NCBI GenBank assembly: GCA_028564675.1
Contig: JAOVVO010000344.1
Coordinates: forward strand, 1 to 64,000
DNA length: 64,000 nucleotides
Reading direction: 5' to 3'
Source: Onchocerca lupi
Taxonomy: Eukaryota; Nematoda; Chromadorea; Rhabditida; Onchocercidae
The notes beneath the pieces are model-generated. The model was not told the DNA's origin. It worked only from the letters and a program-made list of their open reading frames with translations, and made no database searches. Shown piece by piece: positions 11,826 to 24,409 of the stretch (position 1 is its first letter; each line of letters opens with the position of its first letter). Both the position numbers and the translations under genes were made by a program.

Positions 11826-14800
11826 GCAATATGCATTAAATTAGAATTCCACATAACGGTATTAATAAGAATTTGAGCATAAGTAAAATGCGTCCCTCCC
11901 TTCACCTATTTCACGAATTTTTAGCAACTGAAGCTCCAACTATTTGCCGATATTTAGTTTAATTCATAAAAGTACTGCAAATGGCAATTCCCCACGTCTG
12001 CGGATTGCGTACACACATCACGCCTCACTGACGCAGAACAGTGCATCAACAAGAACACCTCACGCACCACAAATGTTATTCGCAAAAGCAAAACGAACCA
12101 ATCATGCTACTTTTTTGAGAAACGATGCTTGCCACATTGAGTTGTCTTTTTCGTGTCATTCTCTTCCTCTCTCAATCACTGGCACGATATAGAGTCGCTG
12201 TTATTTTGTCGCTTTTATTAATCCCTTCAACGTTCTGTTTCACTATGATCAATCTCTGCATTCTCTTCGACAATAAAAAACATTTCTGTTATTCTTTATC
12301 ACTGTCATTGCTATTTACATGATTATTGACAATTGTTCACAGGCTTCTCATCCCATTATATTTTGGAAATGCCATCGATTCCTATATAACTTTTCCGAAT
12401 TCCACGTATTATCTCATCTTTCCTATATATTTCCTCACATCCTATCGTGTTATCTATTTGATCATAACCTCTGAAATGAAAAACGTAAAGTTCACTGTTA
12501 CCATAAGATTGTCATCGTCAAGATTCTGAAAGGCTCAGGAATCTTAAATGATAATATATGTCACATCTTCATATTCATTCATTTCATGCATTCAAATTAG
12601 ATTTGCTTCTTATCTTATTAAATTCCGAAGCGATTGAAATTATCCATTATAGGAAGATGCGAAAATGAGATGACCAGGAATGACCGGTCATTCAGTATTC
12701 CGTATTTCTCGACACCTTGTCTAACTCTCCTGAAATATCCTAACAATGTTAGTGTTCAAATATTTTCTTTAATTTAACTGATAAATGCCCTATCATTTGT
12801 TTGTTTATCAGGCTAAGCAGACGAATGATTTTTCGTTCTTTTTCATGGCCATTATCTGATCATTCTTCGACATTGCCGAAATAATCTATTATTTGAGAAA
12901 ATTTTTCAAATATTTAAACAATAATTTGCTGGAAGTTATTTGGATATAATTATGAAAATCATTGTTACAATCATATTACAGAATGATCCTTCTTATCAGA
13001 TGATAATATTCTGGTAGTAGCCAAAGCTTATTTTGGTATTCTTATCAAATGATAGCGTTTTCGATATTGTAAATGGCCCATATTTGGATAATTAAGGAGA
13101 TCTTTGCTGTTATATCTTTACATTCAACAAGAATACAATGGTGAAAATTTACTTGCCTTTCAATGCAAATATATTTTTTTTTTTAAATTAAAATTATTTT
13201 GGTGGAATTTCAAATTTTGAACTTCTTCTAATTTATTATTTGTTTTGCAACCTTTACACGAATAAAACGATGAAGCATTTTTAATACATGAATCAAATTT
13301 TTACCAGTTTCTTGAGCTAAACGGAATGTTGATATTTTGGATGTTCATTATTCAATAATATTTAGAAACGGAAAATTCTTTTCTCCAAAGGATGCATTTT
13401 TTTCAGTATACTCCAATTTAGGAACAGTTCCGAGATTCTTTATTCAGTAATTCTAGGAAAACTTAATTTGGCCTCCAATTTTTCAAAATTCAGTTCCAAC
13501 CTAAACAAAAAAATTGTTTTCGATAAAAAATAGAAAATTTTTTTTAGAGTTTTATTGTTCTTTCTCGTAGAAAAGGTTTCCATATACTGTGTAAAATATA
13601 AAGATTTTAATGAAAAACTTTTAAAATACGTTCAAAAAAACTAAATGCAATTATTAAGCTTTTTAATTAAATAAGGAGGAAAAGAAAAGTATGTTTTACA
13701 CTGACATTTCGCGTGAAGTTGGATAAAAATTTCTTGAAAAGAAAGAATTCCCAAAAGTTTTGCATCTAGATTTTTATACTTTACACTGCACTACATGGAA
13801 ACCTTTTTTAGAAGTAAAGACAGAAAAACTCTAGAAGGAATTTTCTATTTTTTGTCTAAAGCAATTTGTTTGTTTATTTGCTCACTAGTTCTTTCTTTTC
13901 TTAGTAGAAATGTGACGAAAGAAAAAAAAAAAGAAGAAAAACCCAGTGATATGATATTTTCTCAAGCGTAAAATAATTGGAAGCTAAAAATTCTTTTCAT
14001 CAAATCAGTGGTCATTAAGCAATTACTCATGTTAGGAATTCTTCTTTTTTTTGCTGAAAAAATGAAAATAGTTGACCTTTTTATAAGAAGATGGAAACAG
14101 AAATGACAAAACTGTTTAAAGCAACGGTTGCGACATTTTTTACACGACTGAAAAGATATAATTGATGTTCAATTGCTACGAAAGTCAATTTTTGATATTT
14201 TTTCTTCCATAAATTTATTTGTCCTTCATCCATTTGTTTATTTAGAAATATCATTTATGTTATTGATAATATCAAAATTGTTCAGTTGAAATATGGTTAT
14301 TAATTTTGCTGCTTAATTCGATCTCAATCTATGCACAATTTCCTTTTGTTTTAAGTTATATGTATCCTTGACTTTCGTTTATCTATAATAAGTTAAACGT
14401 TTCTGATTACTATTTGATCAATCTGTAGTTAATATCACGTAACATACTAGCTTCCAATGATAAGATATTTTTTGAAAAGGAATGATAAATGACACCATAG
14501 CTTTTTCGAATAAAATTCCAAAAAATGTGGAAAAGATGAGCAGTTTAGCAGAAATTATACATTCCAAATATATTTTAAAATTGCCGTAAAAAATTGCGAA
14601 ATGATGTCGTTTTCAGATTTCAAACACTGTACATCACATGGCAGCATTTTTGTATGCATGCGCAAAAATTAATTTCATTTCTGATCCGGTAACATTTCGC
14701 ACATTTTCGCGGTGTGAATTAACATGAATATTATAGCTGGTGTTTACCCAGTCTTACCGAATTAACAATAATTTCTGGAGCTTCTGGTAGATGCTGAAAT

Positions 14801-15263
14801 TAAAAAAAAAAAAAAAAAAAGAAAAAAAGGAAAAAAAAACATAACCATACAGAAAATATTCCCGTATTCAAGACTGTTGCAATAGTTCTAGCACTCACAA
14901 TAAATGGATAAAATTTCAAGAGATATAATAAAATTTTGAATACATATTTTCAAATTTCTAACTTGGAAGATATCGAAAATTTCCAGCTACAAATTATCCG
15001 ATAAATTATATTTAATCAATCAGAATTAGTAGGGCGTGATAAATAGATGCAGCTATAAAATTTACGGTAAATGGAAAAAAATTATAAGAAAAAAAAAGAA
15101 ATTTAAGGAATCAAAAATTTTCTTGCATTCCTAATATCATCAGTGATTTCAGTAAGACATTAATTACTTCAGACATCAATCTTACCAAATTCTTTTCTGT
15201 TCATTTCTTCCCTTTTTTTTTTTCTCCTACTGTAGCATTTCATGTAATCATTATAATAATTAA
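11826..15263. other. Intergenic region without recognised gene
   Basis: Short open frames near 11944-12529 (+) are Ser/Leu/Phe-rich, overlap each other and show no domain or clear splice signals. The stretch contains the large inverted repeat at 13504-13876, an A run near 14803-14820, and an exon-like minus-strand segment of 36 nt near 14747-14782 (TTTCAG acceptor, GTAAGA donor) that could not be linked to anything. It lies between the divergent uS7m gene and the synthetase-like gene. Confidence 0.5.
13504..13876. repeat. Long imperfect inverted repeat (foldback/MITE-like)
   Basis: The left arm (about 13504-13627) and right arm (about 13750-13876) are reverse complements with moderate divergence. 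Shared blocks in order are CAAATTG/CAAAAAAATTG, AAAAAATAGAAAATT, TAGAGTTTT, AAAGGTTTCCAT, GTGTAAA.TATAAA and AAAACTTTT. The arms of about 125 bp flank a loop of about 120 bp. No transposase frame was seen, so it could be a non-autonomous foldback element or a local inverted duplication. Target-site duplications could not be defined. Confidence 0.7.
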
Positions 15264-15440
15264 TTATTTAACTTACAAAGAATAGGTAAACAACTGATTG
15301 ATGTTGAATATTTACAAAGTGATAAGAAAGCAATTTCAGAATCATTGATAAAAAGTTTGCAGTGGATAAAATTCGTTAAATCATATAGAGATCGTTTAAT
15401 ATTATTTCTCGCTGATAAACTTGATCCAAAGATTAAATGA
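15264..15440 (+). pseudogene. Possible degenerate upstream exon of the synthetase-like gene
   Basis: An open frame from 15264 to a TGA at 15438-15440 has coding-like composition, unlike surrounding frames. Its segment SLQWIKFVKSY resembles the eukaryotic cysteinyl-tRNA synthetase motif LQYEKFLNEFF, which lies just N-terminal to the part encoded at 17369. No GT donor occurs before the stop, so it cannot be joined cleanly to the next exon. It may be a decayed exon, or a chance match to a remembered motif. No other function is proposed. Confidence 0.3.
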
Positions 15441-17368
15441 AGCTTATTTATCCTTAGCTTAATTTCAATTATTTTCATGATTATTTTAATGTTATCATCA
15501 AGAGCAATCATCTTTGTTTTTTCTTCAATCAAATAATCAATAATTTGTCTTCAGCTGAATATAATCTTGTCTTATCAAATTTCTGGTAAAATATCTTGTT
15601 AGAAAAGGTTTGAAATAAATCTAAAATACATAAAGTCTATCTAAATGTCTTGACAAATTATTCTGCCATTCTACTCATTATCTTCAATTTAAATCTGAAA
15701 AAAAGAAGGAACGTTCAAAAATTTTATTATCGTGCTTGCCTTCCTGAAATATTAGACCTAATTATGGAGCACGAGCCAAAAAATTATGAAATACTTATGG
15801 AATACGAGAGTTGATTGGCTATAAGATAAAATATCATTGAATCTGTAAGCGGAAGATACATAATCACAATGGTATTCGATTGATGTTCGATTATTTTGTT
15901 TTTTTTTTTTTTTTTTTTTTTTTTTTCAAATGAAGCGAAATATTCGCGCTCTAAATGGAACCGCATTTGTCATACTGCCCCATTAAACCCGTTCTATGGG
16001 CAAAATTTTCGATATAATCGATTTTCTCCCGAGTTAAAATTCAAAATTTTTTGAGTAGAAAGATGCAGTAACAGTTACGCAACATCTATTGGTATTAAAT
16101 ATTAAAAACGGTATGCGCATTATCTATGCAACATATGCATGCATATATACATTGTTCCGTTCTTGCATTTTCTATTTCAAAGTTTTCTCTTCCAAATTAT
16201 CTGATGCAAAATTGTCATTTGTCGTGCATTGCCCGGGGCGCAACTGTTATAGAAATTTAATCAATAATACTACCTTTCGTCATTTGTACTTTTTTGGAGA
16301 CTATAGGAGACGGACAATGTTTTGTCGCATATACTTCCCATACTTTTTATCGCGGTTTTTTCTTTTTAAAAATTCCTTCACTTTTAATTTTACATCATCC
16401 TAATGATTGGAAATGAGAAAACCGTTCTTCCTTATAGAATGAAATTCATGAACTGTTTACCTTTTTTTTTTTTGTTCAAGATATCCCTTTAATCTGTTAC
16501 TTTTTATAAGCCCATTTTTTCAGTTCTAATGAGCAATCAAATTATTATATTATTCTTAAGATTAAAGTTAAGATTTAGATTTTTCAAGTAGAAGATATAA
16601 TTGAATGGATTGTTAAGATTAAACATACTAAATTGTTATGTGAATTAATATTAATATATTGATAATCAATTCAATATTTCATCGTTACAGTTTGGTAATT
16701 CAAAATTTACTATCATTATATTCGAAATTTCAATAAAGTTGTATTATCACTCGGGAAATATGCAAACGAGTAATGCATCAGGAAAATTAGGAAAAATCGC
16801 CAATGAATTTTTTCTATTGGTCAGAAAATGCATTCAAAACTATTATAAGCCGGATATCAATGAGGTTCCTTTTTTTTGCTTTTAATTTCATCCAGTGTTT
16901 TAACTTTTTATTTTTCATTTTTCGAAAATTTTCTTATTTAAATTTTCATTTTATTCATTTTTTCATTTCAGTATTATTGCTCAAATTTGTTTAATCTATT
17001 CTCTTTTTCTTCTTTGTGTACTTTCTTGATTTCCTTAGATATTTATGTGTTTTAAGCTTCTGTGAAGATGCAAAGTTCAACGACTGGACTGTTGAATTGA
17101 AAAGTGATAATTATAAATTCTTAGCTTGAAAATATTACGATTAGTCAATGTTTCCCCCAAATTAAAATCGAAAAATTCTGCAATATCTGTTAATATTGAT
17201 TAGGTAATTACTTACATGATTCTAAAACCAATTTTTTCTTCGGGATTTTGCAATTCTGTAAAAGGAGGTGAACTTGAATGATTAGAAATAATCATTTTTT
17301 CTGCTTTAAATATTGATCAAATTATTATGAAATTTCATTTCGTAATTTGAATCAAAATTATCTTACAG

Positions 17369-20297
17369 GGTTATCAAAAATATGACAAAAGAGAACTACA
17401 ATTAATGGATGAATTTTTCAAAATAAAATCGGACGTAAATGCAACATTGTTGTGTAATACTATTGATATGAAACTTATTGGTAAAAAAATGTGTCAAATA
17501 ATTGAGCTTGGAGAAAAGTATATTAATGAAATGGTAGGCAATTATTTGTTCCATAAAAATTTTCCAAGTTTTGTAAAAACTATGACAATGCGAATTAGCT
17601 GCTTAAGTTTGATTTATTTAGATTCAAATCCTGAAAACTCTTATAACTTAGTATATTCTGCTTCGAAGAATCCGAGGTAGTAATTTTTGTTTTCACTAGA
17701 ATGCATTAAATAGTAGTAGATTCTCGAACCTATACTTCTTATTTGCTATAGTATCTCTTAGTTAAAGTAGTTCCTTTCTTCGTTGCATGATTTAAAATTT
17801 ATGGCAAATAGTGGCAGCAAAGGAATGTCAAAGTGACTTTCAGAATGTGATCAAAATTTAATTTATGTTAAAAATTTCAAATTTGGATTAGTATGTATAA
17901 CATGTTTAGAACATATAAATGCTAAATTGGAAATTTAGACTTTTTTAGCGATGAATAACTTCGAAATTTTCAATCAGAAAAATCCCAATTAATGCTCTCA
18001 ACTGTATTACGGTTGCCATCATTATATGATTGTACATCGAAAATAGATAAGCACTGTGAATTCAAATGGTTATTTAAAACGAACGAATCCCGATTATTGC
18101 TTTAATTTACTAATCTTTCAGGAAGAAGAAAATGAAATTCCAAACTGTTTATTGCTACGAAATATCGCTGCCTATATAATTTCATTACTAAATTCTGTAC
18201 CCAAGGATATCGATAATGTTTTTCCTGTTGATTTCGGGTTTGTTAATTTTTGCACATAATGCATATTTATTAAAAATTTTTTTTCCCGGAATGGTGTTTT
18301 CTTTTTTTTTTGGAATAATTTGCACAATTTTAAGTTTAATTTTCAATTGATTCAAAAAAGAATAAAATTGCGATTTTTAAAGCATGTTATTTGATGAATA
18401 TAAAAATTATCATTATAATAAATTTGGCTCATCAGATTTTCTATCTTATCATTTCTTAAGTGTAGATAGCATTATTCAGCTGATGCTGATCCACTGATGG
18501 TAATCTATCTCTTCCAGTGGGGCAGTAGGTTGTGGTACTTCATCAAATACTTTCCCCTGTGAACTTATCATGCCTTACGTCAGCGCACTAACTGTCTTCC
18601 GTGAAACTATTTCGGAATTGGCTCAGCAACGTAATGTTAACGATATCATTAAGGTGATTATACTGAAATTTTAATCAATAAATGGAGTTTTCACATAAAT
18701 TATTGGTACCAAAGAGCGGCATAAAATCAATAAAAATTAATTATGATTTGATCTTCTTCAGGTACAAATAAATTTCAACAAATTTAACGTTAAATTTAAG
18801 TGAACAATAATAGAATTCAGATGTGGCATACAAAGAAGGCACAGTTTGTGGAAGGTTAGCGAAAGTGTGAAAAAAAAAGCTGTAAAATTGATAGAAAATG
18901 AATTTAAATAGAATTTAAGATGGTAAAAAAAAAAATTTCAGAATTCTCAGGGCTCTTGGAACTGCAACTTCTTTTTTAGCATGATAAATTGCTTTTGGAA
19001 TTATAACTTCTTTTCTAACATGGGAAAAAAAAGGACTAAATTAAACTTAATTCTTTTTTTTTCCTTTTTTTTTCAATTTCGATTATTTTTCGTGAATTGC
19101 AACTTCTCTAATATGACAAATTCACTCTTTTTTTTTCAATTTCAATGCTTCTGTTCTTTTGTAACATCATAAATTCAAACTTATCAAAAGCTGAATTGCC
19201 TATTTTTGTGCTGAAACTTCGCTTCCTATGATGAAATATTAAAATATGACACTTGACAGGATGAATGATGAAATATTAAAATTGATTAAATTAAATTTAG
19301 CAGCTTTCCATCAATGCATCTAAGACAGAAGATTTATTGGAAGTGGGGGGAGGGGGGTAAAAACGATATATTTTTTAAATGGATTAATATCAGGAAAGAT
19401 TGCTCTGTCCATCTATCTAATATCATATGTTGGGCAAAGGATTTGCTCATTTGGCTTGTAGTTTGGACTGGATCATCTTAATGTTATCACGCCAAGTCCA
19501 CAACGACCTTTATTGGTCTCATACGATATAGTACAGGAGAATAACCTCATACAGAGTTATCATTCCATATCATATTCGATAAATTTCAACCGTTTACTGC
19601 GAAAAAATTGCACTTCCTAAAGGAGTAGTTGCAGTACTTCAAGATTTCTCATACTACATCATTGTCCAATCCTAAATTCAACATTTGCTAAATTATTTTG
19701 ATTGTACTAATTCTTTGTTTCCGATTCTTTTTCCAAAATTTTTACACTTAAAACTTCGAATGTTAGTTCATACAGGGAATTTACTAAATCTAACTTTTTT
19801 TTTCTTTTTTTTTTTTAAAGCAAGTAATGAGATGTGATCATATTGTGCAAAAATCCAATTTTCTGTGAAGTCGAAATTGATAACACTTTGAGAATTTATT
19901 ATTCTTCTAATTGAATCATCTTTAGCCTTATACAATTCGCAATCCTGCAAAATTCATACGCTGTTTATTTCATAACTCAATTTACAGGAATGTGATCGCA
20001 TACGTGATGAAGTACTTCCGGAACTGGGCATTATTCTGAATGAGGCGAATCCTGAGAAACCGGTACTAATTGGTGCTAATGCATTGAGACAATGGAATAT
20101 GCCTAATGAAGATATCACGAATAAGGTATTCATTTGTATATTATGTTTTTCCTTTTTTTCATCAAATTTCTATTTTAAATGCATTCTAATTTAATGTATT
20201 AGAGGGATTTAAATCTAAATTAAAATTTCAATAAAATTTTTACTGGAAAAATTATTTTTCATATTTTTAGCACGCAAATATCCGTCAGCTAAAGTGA
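17369..20297 (+). CDS. C-terminal region of cytosolic cysteinyl-tRNA synthetase-like protein (catalytic part not found)
   Basis: Five consecutive in-phase exons: 17369-17533, 18122-18237, 18518-18653, 19988-20125 and probably 20271-20297 (stop TGA). Together they encode about 193 residues that follow the eukaryotic CARS C-terminal region in order: YQKYDKRELQLMDEFFKIK, LRNIAAYIISLL, ELIMPYVSALTVFRETISEL, then IRDEVLPELGIIL. This helical region packs against tRNA and extends the anticodon-binding part of the enzyme. The first exon opens with an acceptor, not an ATG, so upstream exons must exist or have been lost. I saw no exon with the HIGH or KMSKS catalytic signatures between 12500 and 17300. 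The last exon ends after QLK, well short of the long Lys/Glu-rich tail of animal enzymes. It could be a partial duplicate, a decaying copy or a gene with a very distant 5' end. The CARS assignment is fairly sure; functional status is not. Confidence 0.65.
18958..19125. repeat. Degenerate tandem repeat in synthetase-like intron
   Basis: Three related units appear in the intron after 18653: GGAACTGCAACTTCTTTTTTAG at about 18958, GGAATTATAACTTCTTTTCTAA at about 18997, and GAATTGCAACTTCTCTAATA at about 19094. The first and third continue as ATGATAAATT and TGACAAATT. They look like old tandem copies separated by a T-rich insertion. Confidence 0.5.
19344..19357 (+). other. Isolated G-run pair
   Basis: Two runs of six G separated by one A stand out in an intron otherwise rich in A and T. 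Two such tracts could form half of an intermolecular or two-tetrad quadruplex. No function is assigned. Confidence 0.8.
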
Positions 20298-23200
20298 CAT
20301 TAAAAACAAATCTTCTCTCAAGAAAAAAAAAACATTTTGTATATCAATATTAAATGATTACGTCAGCTTTAATTGGTAACAGCAATTAATTAGATTTGAT
20401 TTAATAATAGCAATTTGACCAATTTTCGTACTTTTCTCAGTCTGTCTCATTTTTAAATTATTAATCGATTTTTCCTGATAAGCTCCAAAGCAAACATTCA
20501 TAGTATTTAATTTTAATTTGACGATGAAATAATGTTTTAGAAATGAGAAAGAGAGAGAATATTTTAAATGAAAAATTCCGAAATTGGTTTTATTTGTTAT
20601 TGTTATTCTAAAATTCCTTGAAAAACATTATTTTACTTCGTTACTTCTGCAAAATTTTCATAACGTTATCATTTCGTTTGTATTTTTGAAAATGTTTAAT
20701 TCATTTCATTTCAAAAGATAGGACAATTACATAAATCGTCAGCGTTGGCAAATTGAAGAAAGCATGATGCGATAAAATCGACCAGAAATATTTCCATGCT
20801 TGGAAATTTAAAAAAAAGTCATTGAGAAGCAAGTGATGGATGAATATTTATGCACTGGATAAATTTCTTTTAAAATTCTATTATTATCCATATAATGGAA
20901 TAATTATTTCGAATTTGAGTTAAAATGGGGTATGCATTATCAAGAAAAAAACTTTCGTTTTTTATTCTATAATTTTTTTTTTTTTTTATTCTGTTTAATT
21001 GTGAATATACCATGAAAAAAAAAAGGAGAAAGGGAAGAAAAAAGAATAGGAATATTATTTTAATGTATTTTATAAATGTATTGATTTTTGTGAGCAATAA
21101 GGGACGAAATTTTGCTTATTAGCATAGCAGAAAAGGGTTATTGATGATAATAAAAGTTGGACCGATTCAATGTACTAACAAAATTTGGAAATTTTTTTTG
21201 AAGTTTTAAAATCTAAGAGAGAATATTTTACTGTTTATACTGCTTTAAAATTTGATCACATTTTTTTAATGAGACATAGAATTGGATAGATTCTGCTATG
21301 CTGCTAAACAAAATGGATTTATCAGTTTTAACTTCTGATATTTATGTAAAAATTCCATTATTTATTACGAGGAAGCAATTCCAAAAAAACAAGTTTTAAT
21401 AGCCTGGTTTGCTTTCTTTTTTAAATTAACAAATAAGAATTAGCGTAAAGTGGGATGAATGGAATTTCTCAGTAACGAATGTTTATCAAACTAGGAAAAA
21501 AATGTGCAACACAAGCTTTTTGTGTAAATGCAGAAACGGATCTTTTGTTAACCTTTGTCCTCCGATAAAAGTCGATCAGACTAATAAATTGTGCTAATTT
21601 ATTAATTCCATTAATAATTCTTTTCTCTAGTAGGATTGACTTACGAAACAAAATTTGTCGTAAACAAAGCTTCATTCTTAAAGGATTTACTTGAATAAAT
21701 GCCTATATTTATTCTAGGACGCTTAATTCTCACGTACGTATGAGTAAATGTGCTTATTTTGTATCTTTGATAGCATATATGATATTTAATAAAGAATTCA
21801 GCTTGAAACTGAATTGAAATCTATGTCGATAATTCATTTTGTACCTAAATTCATACACGTGAATAGATTAAATGATGAGCGTGAATGGTAGATTCAGAAT
21901 GGCGCTTTTTAAAATTGAATCGATAAATTGGTAGAAATGCAATACAATTCATCATCTCAAGCATAATTTATTACAATATGTTTAAGAGAAAATATCATGC
22001 GAAAAGAACATTTGAACGAATTTTGATAAGCTAATTACTATCATAAAAAGTATGAAAAATGAAAGAAACAAAGCCAAGAAACATCCATCAGAACATGCTC
22101 CAAAATAATTTTAATCCAACTTAAGGTAGAAATTTTATCTAATGGCTTTCAAAACCGATCCATCAAACTACCTCGTCAAAAAAAAAAAAAAGATGAAATA
22201 AAGTACAGATAGCTTCAGGAATAGAACTAAAATAAAATAAGCCAAGATATTATATTATTTAATTCATTTCCATGTCATTAATTTCAAATAATTCATATTC
22301 CTAAGAACTTGATGTCATAAGGATATAATTACATTTCGCTTCGTAACATTTTTATGACTATGCGAAAATAATTAAATTACTTCTGAATAAGGAATAATAA
22401 CAATGTTGACACTTGCACGAATTGCAAATTATACAGGGTGGTGAAAATTGGGATGATGTTATTATGATCGGGAAATGATAACCAGTTGATAATAACACGA
22501 CATCGTAATTACTTATATTAAAAAATCGATGTTGCCATGTTTCATCATTTGCTAAATGTACAATATTCTTGCTTTCAAAATGAAATACTCTTTAGAATAA
22601 AACAGAAAAGTCAGTCAATATTTTATATCAAAATAAAAAAAGAAAAATGTGGCAAATACTGTTGTATAACTTTAATCAATATTAGATTGTTTTAGTAAGT
22701 AAAATAAAAATACAATATACGCTGTTGAGGAACATCTTTGGTTTTAAATTTGAACTTTTTGCTACCTTAATTTCAAATCAGGAAGTTTACTGAAATCGAA
22801 TTTCTTTTTTCCAAGATATATCATTTTTGCATACTCTGTATAATTTTATGTTATTAAAGGGAGAAAAAAAATAAATTAGGCCTATTTTAATATCGTTTCA
22901 AATTGCAAAAACTTTATTTAGCAAAAAGAATCTGATACCATCATAAATAATTTTGATCACTATTATCAATAATGAATATCAATAGTATAGGAATGTAACG
23001 TTTGATTATTGAAAAAATTGATTAATCCGAAAATAAAGTTTTCAGTAAATATAATCTAAATTTCAGTTAGTAACAAATATATTCAAATTATCCTTATTTA
23101 TATGAAAAAATAAGTTAAAATAATGTAAAAAGGAGGAAATTTCAAGAAAAAATTATGAATTAAAATTTAGTTTCAACTGTTTCAAATTAAACCAAAGAAG

Positions 23201-23927
23201 TTTTTTGAGAAAGAATTTATCCCTTAACGTTGCCAACAATTTTGAAAAGCCTCATGTATAAATCCATAAGTTTTCTACACGGGCTTTTCAAGATGTTCCG
23301 AACTATCGTTTTAGAAAACAAATAATTAATTCAATGGTCACCTATACTTGAAGTCATTCCCGTAAAAGTTAGTATTTTCTCGTCCATGTAAGCTTACTTC
23401 TGATTTCGAATTTCCTCTTCGGCCTAGATATGATAACGATGCACTTGTTAGATCATTTCAAGCTCAAGCAATCAAAAATATGGATCATTAGGAAGGAACT
23501 AAACAATGCAAACTACCATATTATGACATATATTATGCATCAAAAATGTTACGGTCCTGATTCGGAAAAGCACATTATCCATCCGTTCTCTACTCCTTCT
23601 CTTCAATGGTCAGTGAATTTTGAATGACTTCTAGAATCTAGATGAAACTCCAAACGGACAGCTTTACCATAATTAGAAAAGCTCAGGAGGAAAAGCTGCA
23701 AATTACGCTAAACAACTTAACGAAAAGGCGGTGAAGCAATTTAAACAAAAAAATCGCAAGGAAGAAGATGGATGACGGCAATTAAAATCTTAAACTAATT
23801 TCTGATCTTTTTCTCGTCTTCCTGATAATTTTCTTATTCGTATGAGTGATATATTATGCGAACAGCAAATATACTGCAGAACTATATATATGTTGGTGTT
23901 ATGATGCAACACAATTTGAAAACTGTC

Positions 23928-23965
<38 letters not shown>

Positions 23966-24409
23966 AAAAACAAATAAAAGCTGAAGATGAACAAATTTCA
24001 TGTGTTTAACAGAATACATATCTTGTGTGATCTGCATTTATCGTTTATTTGTTTACTGATCAATTTGTTGTGGTTGCTGCAATTGTTATTTTGATAAAAT
24101 AAAAAAAATTTTTTTTTTAAACAAAAATATTAGCTAAATAAACAACTTAAGTTTTAGTTAGAATATACAATCAATTAATAAATTTGAAAAATATCTATGT
24201 GAAAATTTGCATTATATTTTATCGTATTTAAAAGATGTAATTTTTTTTTCTTTTTTTTTTCACCATTATAGGCATTTTTTTCTGAAAATTTGATAATGAA
24301 TTTCTTAAAGATTTTTTAAAAATTTCGTTTTTGCTTAGTTTTTAATGGATTTTCTTTTTTGTTCATGTTTTTTTTTTTTTTTTTCTGATAATAAAGCTTC
24401 TCTGAAATT
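20298..24409. other. Intergenic region between convergent genes
   Basis: About 4.1 kb lie between the end of the synthetase-like gene (+) and the stop of the OYE-tail gene (-). No convincing exon was found. It contains a poly(A) run at 23933-23963 and T-rich tracts near 24241-24260 and 24367-24384. The open frames at 21469-21675 (-) and 23430-23627 (+) have no splice context or domain. Confidence 0.55.
23933..23963. repeat. Poly(A) homopolymer run
   Basis: Thirty-one consecutive A residues. It could be a retroposition footprint, but no gene body or target duplication was recognised beside it, so it is treated as simple sequence. Confidence 0.9.

Noticed and set aside
11944..12529. Three overlapping plus-strand open frames of 65-82 codons
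   Set aside because: Low-complexity Ser/Leu/Phe translations, no splice signals or domain, and they overlap each other in different frames.
14747..14782. 36-nt minus-strand exon-like segment (HLPEAPEIIVNS)
   Set aside because: Good acceptor and donor, but no neighbouring exon on the minus strand could be connected and the piece is too short to judge.
16089..16403. 104-codon plus-strand open frame
   Set aside because: Phe/Tyr/Arg-rich translation with no recognisable domain and no flanking exons in keeping with the synthetase-like gene; treated as chance.
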